Notes: a model not told the origin generated them from the letters alone. A stretch of DNA of 22,079 bases from Rickettsiales bacterium (GCA_031269065.1 JAIRWJ010000058.1:1-22079); one strand, 5' to 3'; shown: positions 1 to 7,598, counted from the stretch's first letter. Numbers and translations: made by a program.

Positions 1-444
1 GTAGCCAGAGTCAACGTTATCTTCGAATTTTATACTTCCCTTCAGAGTAACTATGGAATTTCCTCCTTCTACGAAAATAGCTCCACCATATGCAGCGGAA
101 TTGCCTTGGAACACTATAACTTCCTCCGAACCTCCAGCTCTACTGTCAAGGTTCAATGTTCCTCCGGAACTTACAAAGATAGCACCTCCTTTTTGACCCG
201 AAGAATTTATATTCTTGAAGGACACAGAGTCCTCGTTTTCTACGGTTTGACCATTAGAGATTACAAGTCTAGTACTCTGGTCTCCGGAAATCTTTATAAT
301 ACTCGAAGCACCAGCTACACCGGAACCGAACCATAGTAGCAGGAGACAAATGCCTGTAAGGCATCTTCCGCTGATTTTGGTCTTTGATTTTAGCAATAAA
401 CAATCTTTATTAAAACTGTAGATACTGTCTAAAAAGCTGAACAT
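1..444 (-). CDS. Pmp-like (GGAI/FxxN repeat) surface protein, N-terminal part, runs off window
   Basis: An open frame on the minus strand begins with ATG at 444 and stays open for 148 codons to the window edge, so the C-terminus is missing. The N-terminus has a polar stretch of about 26 residues, then a hydrophobic run (CLTGICLLLLWFGSGVAGA) that looks like a long signal peptide cleaved near AGA/SS. After it come two GGAIFV motifs and two FxxN motifs (FQGN, FEDN) spaced as in the repeats of chlamydial polymorphic membrane proteins, which form a beta-helix passenger exported by a C-terminal autotransporter barrel. The barrel would lie outside the window, so autotransport is inference. The window otherwise looks alphaproteobacterial. 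A generic beta-helix adhesin is the alternative. The ribosome-binding site is weak (GGGG about 6 nt upstream). Confidence 0.7.
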   Translation of the reverse strand, partial: MFSFLDSIYSFNKDCLLLKSKTKISGRCLTGICLLLLWFGSGVAGASSIIKISGDQSTRLVISNGQTVENEDSVSFKNINSSGQKGGAIFVSSGGTLNLDSRAGGSEEVIVFQGNSAAYGGAIFVEGGNSIVTLKGSIKFEDNVDSGY

Positions 445-529
445 GATGCCCCACATTTTATAAAAAACGATTGTTATTAGAATAATAGTAATAAATATTT
501 TTTTCAATAGTTTTTCATAAAAAAGTTTA

Positions 530-690
530 ATATCCCCTCCTCTCGCTCTGGTGACCAGATTTTACCCTCTCCTAAACACCTAACCTCCCCCTGAGTCCTT
601 TGGGCTCGGAGGAGGAAGATTCTAGATTTCCTCTTTCCCTCGGGTTTCGAAGAAACTCAGAGGAGAAGGACTTTGTCGTGTATTTGTAGT
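530..690. other. Hairpin-rich intergenic region downstream of the ABC exporter gene
   Basis: No gene is seen between 445 and 701. Two imperfect hairpins are visible: one pairs CCTCC at 584-588 with GGAGG near 608-615, with further pairing around GAGTCC/GGGCTC. The other pairs CCTCT at 630-634 with AGAGG at 659-663 around a GTTTC/GAAAC stem (644-648 with 652-656). A short palindrome CTGGTGACCAG lies at 548-558. On the minus strand these follow the stop of the exporter gene and precede the Pmp-like gene. They may end transcription, although no U-run directly follows a stem, or may belong to a small RNA. The stretch 450-530 is AT-rich and could hold the promoter of the Pmp-like gene, but I see no clear pair of boxes. 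Confidence 0.35.
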
Positions 691-701
691 ACAGAGGAAT
701 G

Positions 702-2519
702 CTATTTTTTAGAGTAAAACTGTTTGTCGCAGAAATTTTTATAGACCCCATTTATAGAAATTAGCTCGTCGTGGTTACCTTCTTCCATAAGTTTTCCCTT
801 TTCGAGAACGAATATGTGGTCGCAGTTCACAATAGTTGCTAGTCTATGTGCTATTATTACTGTTGTCTTTCCCTTCATAAGAATTTTCAGAGATCTCTGG
901 ATAAGATCTTCGGACACGGGATCTAAAGCACTGGTTGCCTCGTCGAGTAGCAGTATGGGAGCGTTCTTCAGAAAGGCTCGGGCTATTGATATGCGTTGCT
1001 TCTGCCCTCCAGAAAGCAGTGTTCCATCGTGGCCAACGATGGTGTCATAGCCGTTCGGCATACTTCTCGCAAACTCGTCGACATTAGCCATCTGGGCGAC
1101 AGCCATGACCTCTTCTAGAGTGGCGTTTCTCTTCGTGTATCTTATATTCTCAAGTATGCTGCTATCAAATAGTCGAACATCCTGGCCCACCATAGATATG
1201 TTATTTCTTAGGGTTTTGAAGCTCAGATCTCTAATATCTATTCCATCTATTCTGATCTTTCCGCTGGACACATCATAGAATCTCAGCAAGAGATTAAATA
1301 TGGTGGTTTTTCCGCTACCCGATGGACCCACCAGAGCGTAGGATTTTCCAGCATCTATTTTCAATTTCAGACTACTGAGGGCACAATGCTTCGGCAGCAT
1401 GTCGTGGTGATCTCCCGGATTATATATCCCATGGTCTAGGAAACTGTTTGGATAGTAGAATTTTACATTATCAAACTCTATGGCTCCTTTGGTCTTATCT
1501 GGAAAGATCGGATCAATTGCCTCCAGTACTCTGTTTTCCTGGTCCAGTACGGCAAAATATCTCTTGGCACAGGCCAAAGCACTTTGGAACTGTATGTTTA
1601 GAGCAGTCAGCGATTTGACTGGTTTGTAGACAGAAAACATTGCAGTCACGAAGGTAAAGAAGTCGCCGGCAGAAATTTTGCCGTTTATTATTGAAGTTCC
1701 GCTATACAGAATAACCAGTGCAAAGGCTACCATACTCACCATCTCCATCATGGGTGATACCATAAGAGATTTTTTTGCCAGGGAAATCGAGGTTTTACGC
1801 GTGTTTTCTAGCATTAGATCGGCTCTGGCGGTCTCATAGTCCTCTCCGCCATTGGATTTTATAACTTTAATGTTGTTGAAGGACTCGGCCATAGAAGATG
1901 CTGCATCGGTAAATCTTTCTCTGCCTAGAGAGGCTAGGTCCTTTGTTTTTTTTCCTATGCTAATGAGTGGCAGGATTATGAGGGGAAAAGCTACAAGGGA
2001 AACCACCGATAGCACAAGATTTTGGTACATCATAACTACCACCAACGCAACCACAGTAAAAAACTGTAGGAGAAAACCTGTTAGTGCTATATTAACGAGT
2101 TCACCAACACTGTTGGCATCGTTTATATATTGTCCTATCCTACCTGGAGACTGTTTTTGGTAAAAATCTAGGTCTTTACGGAGAAGTTTTGAAAATAATT
2201 TGATCTGAAGACTAGTTAGAATCCTACTAGAAATGTCGGTCATCAATAGGCTCTCTATATAGGTGCTTAGACAGCAAACCATTGCTGTCAGAATTAGCCT
2301 GACTGGTATTGTGTAGAGAACCTTGAGGTTTCTGCTAACAAAAATTCTATCCACCGCCGGCTTTATCAGATAGGCCCTATAGGCAACGCAGATAGCCGAT
2401 AATAACATAAAGAGGGCGGCAACGAACAGTCTTGACATGTGGGGGTACACACAATCCCTTAGGATTCTCGACATGATGTCCCCCCCCGATCCGCTATGGG
2501 GGGAGCTTTTTCTAGTCAC
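702..2519 (-). CDS. msbA: MsbA-like ABC exporter half-transporter (fused membrane and ATPase domains)
   Basis: This 605-residue protein has the exporter layout: a six-helix membrane domain (residues about 30-310) and a nucleotide-binding domain (about 345-600). Visible motifs are Walker A GPSGSGKTT (398-406), signature LSGGQ (502-506), Walker B ILLLDE (522-527) and the H-loop His558. The family exports lipids, lipid A core or peptides across the inner membrane as a homodimer; the substrate here is unknown. A segment of about 18 residues (about 360-378, His/Pro-rich) appears inserted between the start of the ATPase domain and the Walker A strand. The first start is GTG at 2519 with a canonical AGGAGG about 5 nt upstream. 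An in-frame ATG at 2474 sits just behind a G8 tract that could itself mimic a ribosome-binding site. It follows the parvulin gene by 54 nt, so co-transcription is likely. Confidence 0.85.
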   Translation of the reverse strand: MTRKSSPHSGSGGDIMSRILRDCVYPHMSRLFVAALFMLLSAICVAYRAYLIKPAVDRIFVSRNLKVLYTIPVRLILTAMVCCLSTYIESLLMTDISSRILTSLQIKLFSKLLRKDLDFYQKQSPGRIGQYINDANSVGELVNIALTGFLLQFFTVVALVVVMMYQNLVLSVVSLVAFPLIILPLISIGKKTKDLASLGRERFTDAASSMAESFNNIKVIKSNGGEDYETARADLMLENTRKTSISLAKKSLMVSPMMEMVSMVAFALVILYSGTSIINGKISAGDFFTFVTAMFSVYKPVKSLTALNIQFQSALACAKRYFAVLDQENRVLEAIDPIFPDKTKGAIEFDNVKFYYPNSFLDHGIYNPGDHHDMLPKHCALSSLKLKIDAGKSYALVGPSGSGKTTIFNLLLRFYDVSSGKIRIDGIDIRDLSFKTLRNNISMVGQDVRLFDSSILENIRYTKRNATLEEVMAVAQMANVDEFARSMPNGYDTIVGHDGTLLSGGQKQRISIARAFLKNAPILLLDEATSALDPVSEDLIQRSLKILMKGKTTVIIAHRLATIVNCDHIFVLEKGKLMEEGNHDELISINGVYKNFCDKQFYSKK

Positions 2520-2573
2520 ACAACCCTCCTTTCGAAAAATAATTTGATATTGGGAAGGCCCCCAGCGAGAGAC

Positions 2574-3416
2574 CTAGTCAACTAGTCTTACGTCCAGGTT
2601 TTCTGTATTAGATATGCCGTAGTTTTTTATGAAATCTCTAACGGCCGCATTTCTCAGAGTACTCTTTGCATCTTCAAATTTCGGAATGACTGCATTCCTT
2701 TCTCCGGTCTTCAGCATTAGATACCAGCCAGCATCAGCTTTGAATGGTTTTGATAATTTGTTGATAGGTAGCTTCTTCACTGTGCTGCCAAACTCACTTG
2801 TCAAAGCACTCTCTATAATCCAACCTATTCGGCCGCCATTGTTTTTACTGGTGGGATCTTGGGAATAATTTGCCGCCACATCAGCAAAGGTACGATCCTC
2901 AAGCTCTTTCATAATCTGGTTGATATCCTTTTCCTCTTTGGCAAAGATATAGCTTATTTCATACTCTTTCTTATCCTTCATTGAGGCGACAAGTTCCTCA
3001 TACTTAGCCTTCACCATTTCATCGGACACATTCTTTGTAACGAGGTTTTCCAAGAAAATCAATTTTAGCAGGTCTTCTTTCATACTATTCAGTCTCTCGA
3101 TGTATTCCTTTGAATTTCCTATACCCTCCGCCTTAGCTCGTTCAAGAATTATTCTACCGTTAAAAATCTCATTAGCGAGAATTTTCTTCTCTTCATCCTT
3201 CATGTTGCTAAGACTTATGGTCTGACCAAAATTTTTCTTGAGGTTAGCAATATATTTTTCTACCTCGGTCCTCGTCAGATTTCCTTTTGTTGAAGTAGCA
3301 AAGATTCCTTCATCACCATGTCTTCTTTCTACCTTGAAGTTTTTTCTAAAGAGGTACACACACCCCACTGCCGTCAGCAACAGGGCAACAACTAAAACGA
3401 ACTGCCTATTCTTCAT
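2574..3416 (-). CDS. Parvulin-type periplasmic peptidyl-prolyl isomerase (PpiC/PrsA/SurA family)
   Basis: This 280-residue protein begins with a hydrophobic N-terminal segment (residues 5-23) that anchors it in, or exports it across, the inner membrane. An N-terminal helical, SurA_N-like chaperone region follows (about 45-135), then a rotamase domain (about 150-245) containing EISYIFAKEEKD, a FADVAANYSQDPTSKNNGG segment and a DAGWYLMLK strand, all typical of parvulins. The family catalyses proline isomerisation and helps secreted and outer-membrane proteins fold. It is first in an operon with the MsbA-like exporter. The start has no convincing Shine-Dalgarno sequence, but a promoter with a 17-nt spacer lies about 37 nt upstream. 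PpiC, PrsA and Rickettsiales Plp cannot be told apart here. Confidence 0.8.
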   Translation of the reverse strand: MKNRQFVLVVALLLTAVGCVYLFRKNFKVERRHGDEGIFATSTKGNLTRTEVEKYIANLKKNFGQTISLSNMKDEEKKILANEIFNGRIILERAKAEGIGNSKEYIERLNSMKEDLLKLIFLENLVTKNVSDEMVKAKYEELVASMKDKKEYEISYIFAKEEKDINQIMKELEDRTFADVAANYSQDPTSKNNGGRIGWIIESALTSEFGSTVKKLPINKLSKPFKADAGWYLMLKTGERNAVIPKFEDAKSTLRNAAVRDFIKNYGISNTENLDVRLVD

Positions 3417-3452
3417 AAATTGTGGTAAGCATCTATAATAAATATATCGATA

Positions 3453-3481
3453 CTAATACAGAATTAATTTTCTTAAGTCAA
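3453..3481 (-). promoter_or_regulatory. Promoter of the parvulin/ABC exporter operon
   Basis: On the minus strand a -35 box TTGACT (3481-3476) is followed by a 17-nt spacer and a -10 box TATTAG (3458-3453), matching the sigma-70 consensus at 5/6 and 4/6 positions. This predicts a leader of about 30 nt before the ATG at 3416. Confidence 0.6.
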
Positions 3482-3764
3482 TTACTACTTAAAAATCCTC
3501 GAGAGTACTCTAATATGGTCTTCCCACGTTTTGCCTGCCGGTTTTTTGTGCCCTGTCCAGAAGTTTTGTCTCAAAAGATTGCCTATAGGTCGGGCTATAC
3601 TATCTTAACTCAGTCTCATCTTTTGTTTCCCGTACATTCCATGGGGATTAAATTTTATATTGGAAGGCCTATCAGTTATGGTTCAAATAAACCTGGCGAT
3701 AAATTTGTTGCATCTGCTTGGCAAGATTATTCATCTATCAGAGGAAGGAAGTGAAATTGCGCAA
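3482..3764. other. Intergenic stretch between divergent genes; only a weak ORF
   Basis: This stretch separates the divergent parvulin and MORN genes. A plus-strand frame of 110 codons (3422-3754) begins with GTG and overlaps the minus promoter. An internal ATG at 3514 also lacks a ribosome-binding site. The translation has no recognisable domain, signal peptide or coding-like composition. I regard it as chance or as a decayed gene. No tRNA-like or terminator structure was seen. Confidence 0.25.
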
Positions 3765-3819
3765 AACTTGTACAATTTCTTGACTTATTAGTGTATTTAT
3801 GCTAGCATTAGCACAAGTT
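3765..3819 (+). promoter_or_regulatory. Promoter of the MORN gene, bracketed by an inverted repeat
   Basis: A -35 box TTGACT (3780-3785), a 17-nt spacer and a -10 box TAGCAT (3803-3808) precede the ATG at 3838 by about 30 nt. The promoter is flanked by a perfect 7-bp inverted repeat, AACTTGT at 3765-3771 and ACAAGTT at 3813-3819, and its -10 region contains the palindrome TGCTAGCA. A repressor binding both half-sites is possible, but that is inference. Confidence 0.55.
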
Positions 3820-3837
3820 TAATTTAATCTTGGTCTC

Positions 3838-5238
3838 ATGTCTGATAATAGATTTGGCGGGTTTGGTAGCTTGGACAAACCTATCGGGATGTGTCGGCTG
3901 ATCACTGGTTTCCTCAGCGTTATTGTTTTTTTTGGTGGCGCCCTAAGAGTCTGGTGTGCAGAGTATAGGAAATGGAATCCAATGAGAAAGGAGTTGTCGT
4001 CTGAGGAGGTTGTAGTTACTTTGCCCGATGATAGTAGGCTTTTTCTAAAAAAGGAAAAAAGTTTCCTCCCAGATTCTATTCTGAAGAAAACAAAAGAAAT
4101 AGAAGAAGATGGTAGGGAGGTAGTTAAATCTGAAATTCCCCCAGATCTTTCTTTGGAGGAAATGGAGGAAGGGTGGGAAACTGGATTTGAAAACCCCCCG
4201 GATTTTGTTTTGCAAAAAATAGAGAAAAAAGAGATAGTTAAACTACCAAAAAATTTGAAGAATAACGCAAAAATCATATCATGGGCAGAGAAGCGGTATA
4301 AAGATTCACATTTCTCTATAGAGAAGGTAAGTTGTAATGACTATGATGGCAAATGCATTCTAACTTTGGTTGGAAAAATATTAGAGGGCGACCAGACAGT
4401 GGCCTGGAGAGATGGTAACATTACTGTATATAGAAGTGGTGACGTGTACTATGGTGATTCAGGGAAAAAAGGAGAAAAAAATGGAATGGGGAAACTTATG
4501 TTTGCCAATGGGGATGAATATTGGGGATCTTTTAAAGATGATTTAATATATGGAAAAGGAAAATATAAGTGGAATGGGGGAAAAGTTTATGTCGGAGAAT
4601 TTTTTGAAGGTAAAGCACGCGGAATTGGAATAGTTTTGGATTCCAGGGGGTTTGCCTTTAAAGGTACTTTTTACCATGGATTTAAAGGCAGCGATACAGA
4701 TGGGGGAAAAGATGAGGTATCGAAAATATACGATGATGATTATGAATATATTTCTCACCATGAAGATAGGGGAAAAGATGATGTACCGGAAACATACGAT
4801 GCAGATGGCATGCAAGAGTCTGTTTATGATGAATTTAAAGGTAATGAGACAAATAGAGAAAAATTTAAAGGTGGTGGGACAGATAGGGGAAACATTTACC
4901 TATTAGATATCAGCATAGATGAGGTATCGAAAATATACGATGATGATCACGATAAGAGCATAGCGGAATCAGAGAGACTAATATCCAGCAAGAGTAGATT
5001 CAAAGATGAAATAATGTGTGGCTATGATTTTGCGGGAGAGTCCCTTATCTTTGGAACGGGGGAGAACAGTGGACGCTATGTTTGGGAGTCTCGTGACCTA
5101 TTTGGAAATTACATTGACATGAATGGCATTAGACATAGCGGCACGGATCTTGAGAGAGCTCTGGATATGGCTGGTCTCAGGAAAGATACAAGACGTTGGA
5201 AGATCCAGAAAGAGCTATGGGATGACGACGAACAGTGA
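3838..5238 (+). CDS. Secreted MORN-repeat protein with acidic degenerate repeats
   Basis: This 466-residue protein has a hydrophobic segment at about residues 19-40 (CRLITGFLSVIVFFGGALRV) that fits a signal peptide ending near WCA/E. An internal ATG at 3889 (residue 18) would give a more standard signal length. Residues about 60-180 are charged and unrecognised. Three to four MORN units follow (about 197-281), with YYGDSGKKG, NGDEYWGSF, KVYVGEFFEGKARGIG and FKGTFYHG. Residues 282-370 hold a repeat block rich in Asp and Lys, and the C-terminus is charged. MORN modules mediate membrane or protein contact and occur in secreted proteins of intracellular bacteria; an effector role is inference. 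It has its own promoter. The ribosome-binding site at 3838 is poor. Confidence 0.8.
   Translation: MSDNRFGGFGSLDKPIGMCRLITGFLSVIVFFGGALRVWCAEYRKWNPMRKELSSEEVVVTLPDDSRLFLKKEKSFLPDSILKKTKEIEEDGREVVKSEIPPDLSLEEMEEGWETGFENPPDFVLQKIEKKEIVKLPKNLKNNAKIISWAEKRYKDSHFSIEKVSCNDYDGKCILTLVGKILEGDQTVAWRDGNITVYRSGDVYYGDSGKKGEKNGMGKLMFANGDEYWGSFKDDLIYGKGKYKWNGGKVYVGEFFEGKARGIGIVLDSRGFAFKGTFYHGFKGSDTDGGKDEVSKIYDDDYEYISHHEDRGKDDVPETYDADGMQESVYDEFKGNETNREKFKGGGTDRGNIYLLDISIDEVSKIYDDDHDKSIAESERLISSKSRFKDEIMCGYDFAGESLIFGTGENSGRYVWESRDLFGNYIDMNGIRHSGTDLERALDMAGLRKDTRRWKIQKELWDDDEQ
4681..4947 (+). repeat. Degenerate composite direct repeat within the MORN gene
   Basis: Two motifs recur. Motif A (30 bp, encoding FKGxxTxxxK-like decapeptides) starts at 4681, 4834 and 4864. 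Motif B (30 bp, encoding DEVSKIYDDD) is identical at 4711-4740 and 4918-4947, with a diverged copy at 4777-4806 (DDVPETYDAD). A and B abut at 4681-4740 but are separated by 24 bp at 4864-4947. The pattern suggests an originally tandem 60-66 bp unit that has been eroded and partly deleted. Confidence 0.8.
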
Positions 5239-5557
5239 TGAGGATTTCTTGGGTCTGCCAGTATAATTTCTAAATGAAGACCCTGGGGGGGGGGTTGTTG
5301 GATAAATTGACATGACATTGTATCTTTTCGCACAGGCAAAGGTCGTTGTCCTTTTGCACTTGCGGTTGGCAAAAAGCAAGGAGAACTCTATTATTAGGTT
5401 TTGAAGATTAGTCTGACCAACATTGGGGCCGTTGGGAGTTGGAGATAGGTAGTTTGAATATGGTCTGCAGAGCTACTGTACTCCCTAAGGTATTTAGTGT
5501 AGATGTTTCGGGATCCCCAGGTGCCTACCTGTTAGGGAAGATCTTTTTCGGTATAAA
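5239..5557. other. Non-coding stretch with a G10 tract
   Basis: Between the MORN gene and the 3' end of the fcl pseudogene neither strand carries a convincing gene. Short frames lack ribosome-binding sites and family resemblance. The one notable element is a run of ten G at 5285-5294. Given the dead operon next door this may be the residue of further glycan genes, but I cannot recognise any. Confidence 0.4.
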
Positions 5558-6645
5558 TCATTTTCCAGTGAAGGATGCTGCCTTGCTGCAGAGTGAGTCT
5601 GCCCCGTCGGATTGGTACCAGCTATAGTATCTCCTAATACCATCGGAAAGTCCTATCTTCGGCATCCAACCCAGCTTTTTCATGTGTGTTGAATCCATAA
5701 GCTTTCTCGGTGTTTCATTCGGCTTGCTAGTGTCATACTCTACAAGTCCTTTGAATCCAACCACAGTCCTTATCGTTTCAAACAGCTCACACAGCTGGAT
5801 GTCACTGCCGTCGGTTACATTCACCAGCTCCCCAACCTGAGCCGCATCTTTAGTGTTCATCAGATAGACGCAGGCATCTGCCAGATCATCTGAATGCATC
5901 AGCTCACGGAAGGCACTGCCATCACCCCACATCACTACTCTGTCCGGGAACACACCAATTTGGCCAGAATTTCCTGTCTATTACCATCTCTTAGCCGTGC
6001 ATCCAGTCCCCAACCCAGCGGGTTTCTTGCCAGATCTCTCGTCAAACCCTCCTCATCGCCGCTAGCTAACAGTTTCGCCAGATGAAACCTTCGCATAACC
6101 ATTGGCAACAGATGTGCTGTCTCCATGTTGAAATTATCGCCTGAACCATATTGATTTGTCGGCATAGCGGAGATAAAGTTTGTTCCATATTGTTGGTTGT
6201 AATAGTGACACAGCTTTATTACCGCTATCTTTGCAACCGCATAGGCCTCATTGGTCTTTTCTAATGGGCCACTGAGCAGATCGCTCTCCTTTATTGGATG
6301 TGGTGAAATATTCCCCGGATAGATGCAAGAGGAGCCAAGATTCAGGGGCTTTTTCACCCCCCCCCCCCCGAGCTGCCTCAACCACGTTTATTCTCATAAC
6401 TAGATTTGTATGGATAAACTCAGCCAGGTAGTGGCTATGTCTATAATGTCACCCGCTCAGGCTGCAGCCAGAAACATGCAGTCCGGCTTTTCTCTGTCGA
6501 AAAATCTTTCGTCGCTCCCTGGTCCGGTAGGTCTAACTGGACAGAGGAACATGTCACCATATTCCCATAGTCATCCGGCCACAGACGACGTACTATTGCG
6601 CTACCCACTATGTCCAGCCATATGGATCTTAGAATTTTTATTCAT
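5558..6645 (-). pseudogene. fcl: GDP-L-fucose synthase (fcl/wcaG) pseudogene, multiply frameshifted
   Basis: All parts of GDP-L-fucose synthase (epimerase/reductase of the extended SDR family) can be followed, but in several frames. The start at 6645 gives MNKNSKIHMAGHSG, then a stop; another frame continues GSAIVRRLWPDDYG. Next come FDREKPDCMFLAAA ending in TGA, and AEFIHTNLVMRINVVEAAR in a third frame. After the homopolymer at 6357-6369 come LGSSCIYPG, NEAYAVAKIA (YxxxK motif) and YGTNFISAMPTN. A further frameshift near 5950 leads to MWGDGSAFRELMHSDDLADA and the C-terminus ending at 5558. There are at least five lesions, so no full-length enzyme is made. The start keeps an AGGAG-type site about 16 nt upstream, overlapping the end of the gmd remnant, which shows the old operon order gmd-fcl. 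Confidence 0.9.
6357..6369. repeat. Homopolymer C13 (G13 on the coding strand) in the fcl pseudogene
   Basis: Thirteen C in a row on the plus strand. On the coding strand the tract lies between the EAAR and VKK segments of the enzyme. With 13 G the two flanking frames do not join. With 12 they would join and give the family-typical spacing (A-R-x-x-G-V-K-K). Confidence 0.9.
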
Positions 6646-6659
6646 CTTCTCTATATCTC

Positions 6660-6850
6660 CTATCTGTGACAGTGCATTTCTCTGGTAGAGATCACATAGA
6701 CATTATCTTGCTTTTCCTATAACATGCACCATATCAGTTCCACATAATCGCCAGCAAATCCCCACGCCAGGCATTCCGATCCTCCAGCCCCACTGGCCCA
6801 TCCACCTGTCCAAGGAATAACCTTTTGGTTCTTATTTTTTATTAGTTGTT
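6660..6850 (-). pseudogene. gmd: GDP-mannose 4,6-dehydratase (gmd) remnant
   Basis: One minus-strand frame encodes WGFAGDYVELIWCML at about 6764-6720, then TAG, then EKQDNVYVISTREMH, then another TAG at 6662-6660. This matches the conserved Gmd segment around WGxAxDYVExxWxMLQ and DxYVIATGExHSV. The internal TAG stands where the family has Gln, consistent with a CAG-to-TAG change. Upstream the frame stays open (NFRQMEQLIKNKNQ and a Gly-rich stretch) but no longer resembles Gmd, and the N-terminal Rossmann region and the C-terminus after the second motif are absent. Gmd makes the substrate for Fcl, so both steps of GDP-L-fucose synthesis are lost here. Confidence 0.65.
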
Positions 6851-6980
6851 CCATCTGTCTGAAATTCAGGGCATTTTTCTCTCTATTTCGACCACATTGT
6901 GCGGCTTTATAATTTTACAATATTCTGGTGGGTTCTGTAGGGACTGCATGAACCTAAGAGTTAACCCCCTAAAATTTTGC

Positions 6981-7009
6981 TTGACTATTATATATATCCT
7001 ATATATACT
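6981..7009 (+). promoter_or_regulatory. Promoter of the ankyrin-like gene
   Basis: A -35 box TTGACT (6981-6986), a 17-nt spacer and a -10 box TATACT (7004-7009) match the consensus at 5/6 positions each. A start near 7016 would leave a leader of only about 20 nt before the ATG at 7036, which has no visible Shine-Dalgarno sequence. Confidence 0.65.
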
Positions 7010-7035
7010 TTATAAGTTAATAAAAATGTGTTATT

Positions 7036-7548
7036 ATGGTATCATTTGGTCCAAGAGAGAACATAATCTCTAACTTTCTGTTGGGCAGCGATAGCTGGGA
7101 TGGAAAGAAAATTGATAAAAACTTAGTTAAGCAGGAAATAGACTCCTATGAGGTGACTGATCTCAGGGACAGTCGAAGGATGCATTTTATGCTGGGGGAC
7201 GCTATAGAGGCTGGAAATGAGGAGATAGCGGAGTATCTCTTGAAAAAAGGAGCCTGTCCAATTGTTATCTACAATAGTATGGAGGACACAATCAGAGGAG
7301 AGTATGCTATAACCGATGTCTTCTCCGAGGATTTGACTTTGACAAGTAAGCTAAATTCTGAGTTGACGAAATGGATCTTCAAAAAAACTCTGGAAGTTGT
7401 GGATGGAGCAGCTAAAAGGATAGAAGATGAACAGAAAAGTCCTGAATGGTCTAAAATGGCTGACAGCGCGTTTGCTAAACTAGATGGAAATCTTTTAGAG
7501 AGACTGCATTCAATCAGAGAAAAAATTCTGCAGAGATTTGAGTTCTAG
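7036..7548 (+). CDS. Small protein with one ankyrin-like motif
   Basis: This 170-residue protein has no signal peptide or membrane segment. Residues about 48-75 (HFMLGDAIEAGNEEIAEYLL, then KKGA) resemble a single ankyrin repeat: the paired helices and the LLxxGA turn are present, but no second repeat is obvious. The C-terminal half is predicted helical and charged. It is monocistronic, with a strong promoter on one side and a perfect hairpin downstream. Ankyrin proteins of intracellular bacteria are often effectors, but a single repeat is weak support and a cytosolic house-keeping role is equally possible. The start is set by the nearest in-frame ATG after the promoter. Confidence 0.7.
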   Translation: MVSFGPRENIISNFLLGSDSWDGKKIDKNLVKQEIDSYEVTDLRDSRRMHFMLGDAIEAGNEEIAEYLLKKGACPIVIYNSMEDTIRGEYAITDVFSEDLTLTSKLNSELTKWIFKKTLEVVDGAAKRIEDEQKSPEWSKMADSAFAKLDGNLLERLHSIREKILQRFEF

Positions 7549-7598
7549 CTAGAGTTGTTCTAGAGAAACTCAATAGGGTGGCTCTGTGATCAGACAAA

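Noticed and set aside
3422..3754. A 110-codon plus-strand frame between the parvulin and MORN genes
   Set aside because: GTG start without a ribosome-binding site, overlaps the minus-strand promoter, and no recognisable domain; kept only as a note on the spacer.
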